5,223 nt of DNA from Planctomycetaceae bacterium (GTDB lineage Bacteria; Planctomycetota; Planctomycetia; Pirellulales; Thermoguttaceae), in contig JAITQV010000535.1 in the NCBI GenBank assembly GCA_031288765.1, positions 1 through 5,223 on the forward strand, in the 5' to 3' direction. The position numbers were made by a program, and so were the translations under genes. This document shows positions 5,131-5,223 of this stretch, piece after piece; the first letter of the stretch is position 1, and every line of letters begins with the position of its first letter. The notes beneath the pieces are model-generated. The model was not told where the DNA came from. It saw only the letters and a program-made list of their open reading frames with translations, and searched no databases.

Positions 5131-5223
5131 ATGAAAGAACCTACTGTGGGATTGGAAATGCAGATTGTCCGGCTTGCGAAACGTGAAACGCCGGAACGTC
5201 AATTTTATTCTCCGATGATGTTC
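5131..5223 (+). CDS. N-terminus of an unidentified protein, cut by the window edge
   Basis: Only 31 codons are visible, beginning MKEPTVGLEMQIVRLAKRE, and the frame is open at the last base. The start is supported by TAGGAG at a normal distance. It lies 43 bases after the foldback element, so its promoter is either in the short gap or inside the element. There is too little sequence to name a family. Its polar start shows no signal peptide. Confidence 0.65.
   Translation, partial: MKEPTVGLEMQIVRLAKRETPERQFYSPMMF

Overview
The window is an AT-rich, gene-dense stretch of bacterial accessory DNA. Every supportable gene lies on the + strand, and nothing on the minus strand looks coding. Most products match no family I recognise. 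The two that do (a ParB/Srx-type protein and a stand-alone Topo VI-A/Spo11-like TOPRIM protein) are typical of phages, plasmids and integrated elements. The host cannot be fixed from the sequence. The mix of strong Shine-Dalgarno sites with genes lacking one, and the short GGATTTAC-type repeats near the right end, would fit Planctomycetota or a similar Gram-negative lineage, but that is a weak inference. No tRNA, rRNA, CRISPR array, transposase or integrase is visible.

Layout: (1) 1-1811 holds two genes of unknown function separated by 2 bases. The first may begin left of the window. It ends close after a run of nine A, at which a -1 frameshift would join both genes into one protein of about 593 residues. 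(2) 1812-2150 is a non-coding or leader region with a good terminator-like hairpin (1956-1990), a possible 31-codon ORF with a Shine-Dalgarno site (2016-2111), and three consecutive hairpins (2034-2132). (3) 2151-3807 is a probable two-gene operon. The first gene encodes a ParB-domain protein whose coding sequence carries two 17-base palindromes. The second encodes a Topo VI-A/Spo11-like protein with the catalytic-tyrosine motif and the TOPRIM acidic residues in place. (4) 3808-4008 is an intergenic region with a perfect 13-bp hairpin and a small hairpin that would cover the next ribosome binding site. (5) 4009-4842 is a coiled-coil protein, followed by two tandem hairpins, the second a likely terminator. 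(6) 4946-5087 is a 142-base foldback element with 32-base arms. (7) A new gene starts at 5131 and runs off the right edge.

How the genes work together can only be guessed. The best-supported functional unit is the ParB-like and Topo VI-A-like pair, which suggests DNA binding coupled to DNA cleavage or topology change on a mobile element. The palindromes inside the ParB-like gene are candidate binding sites. No Topo VI-B (GHKL ATPase) partner is present in the window.
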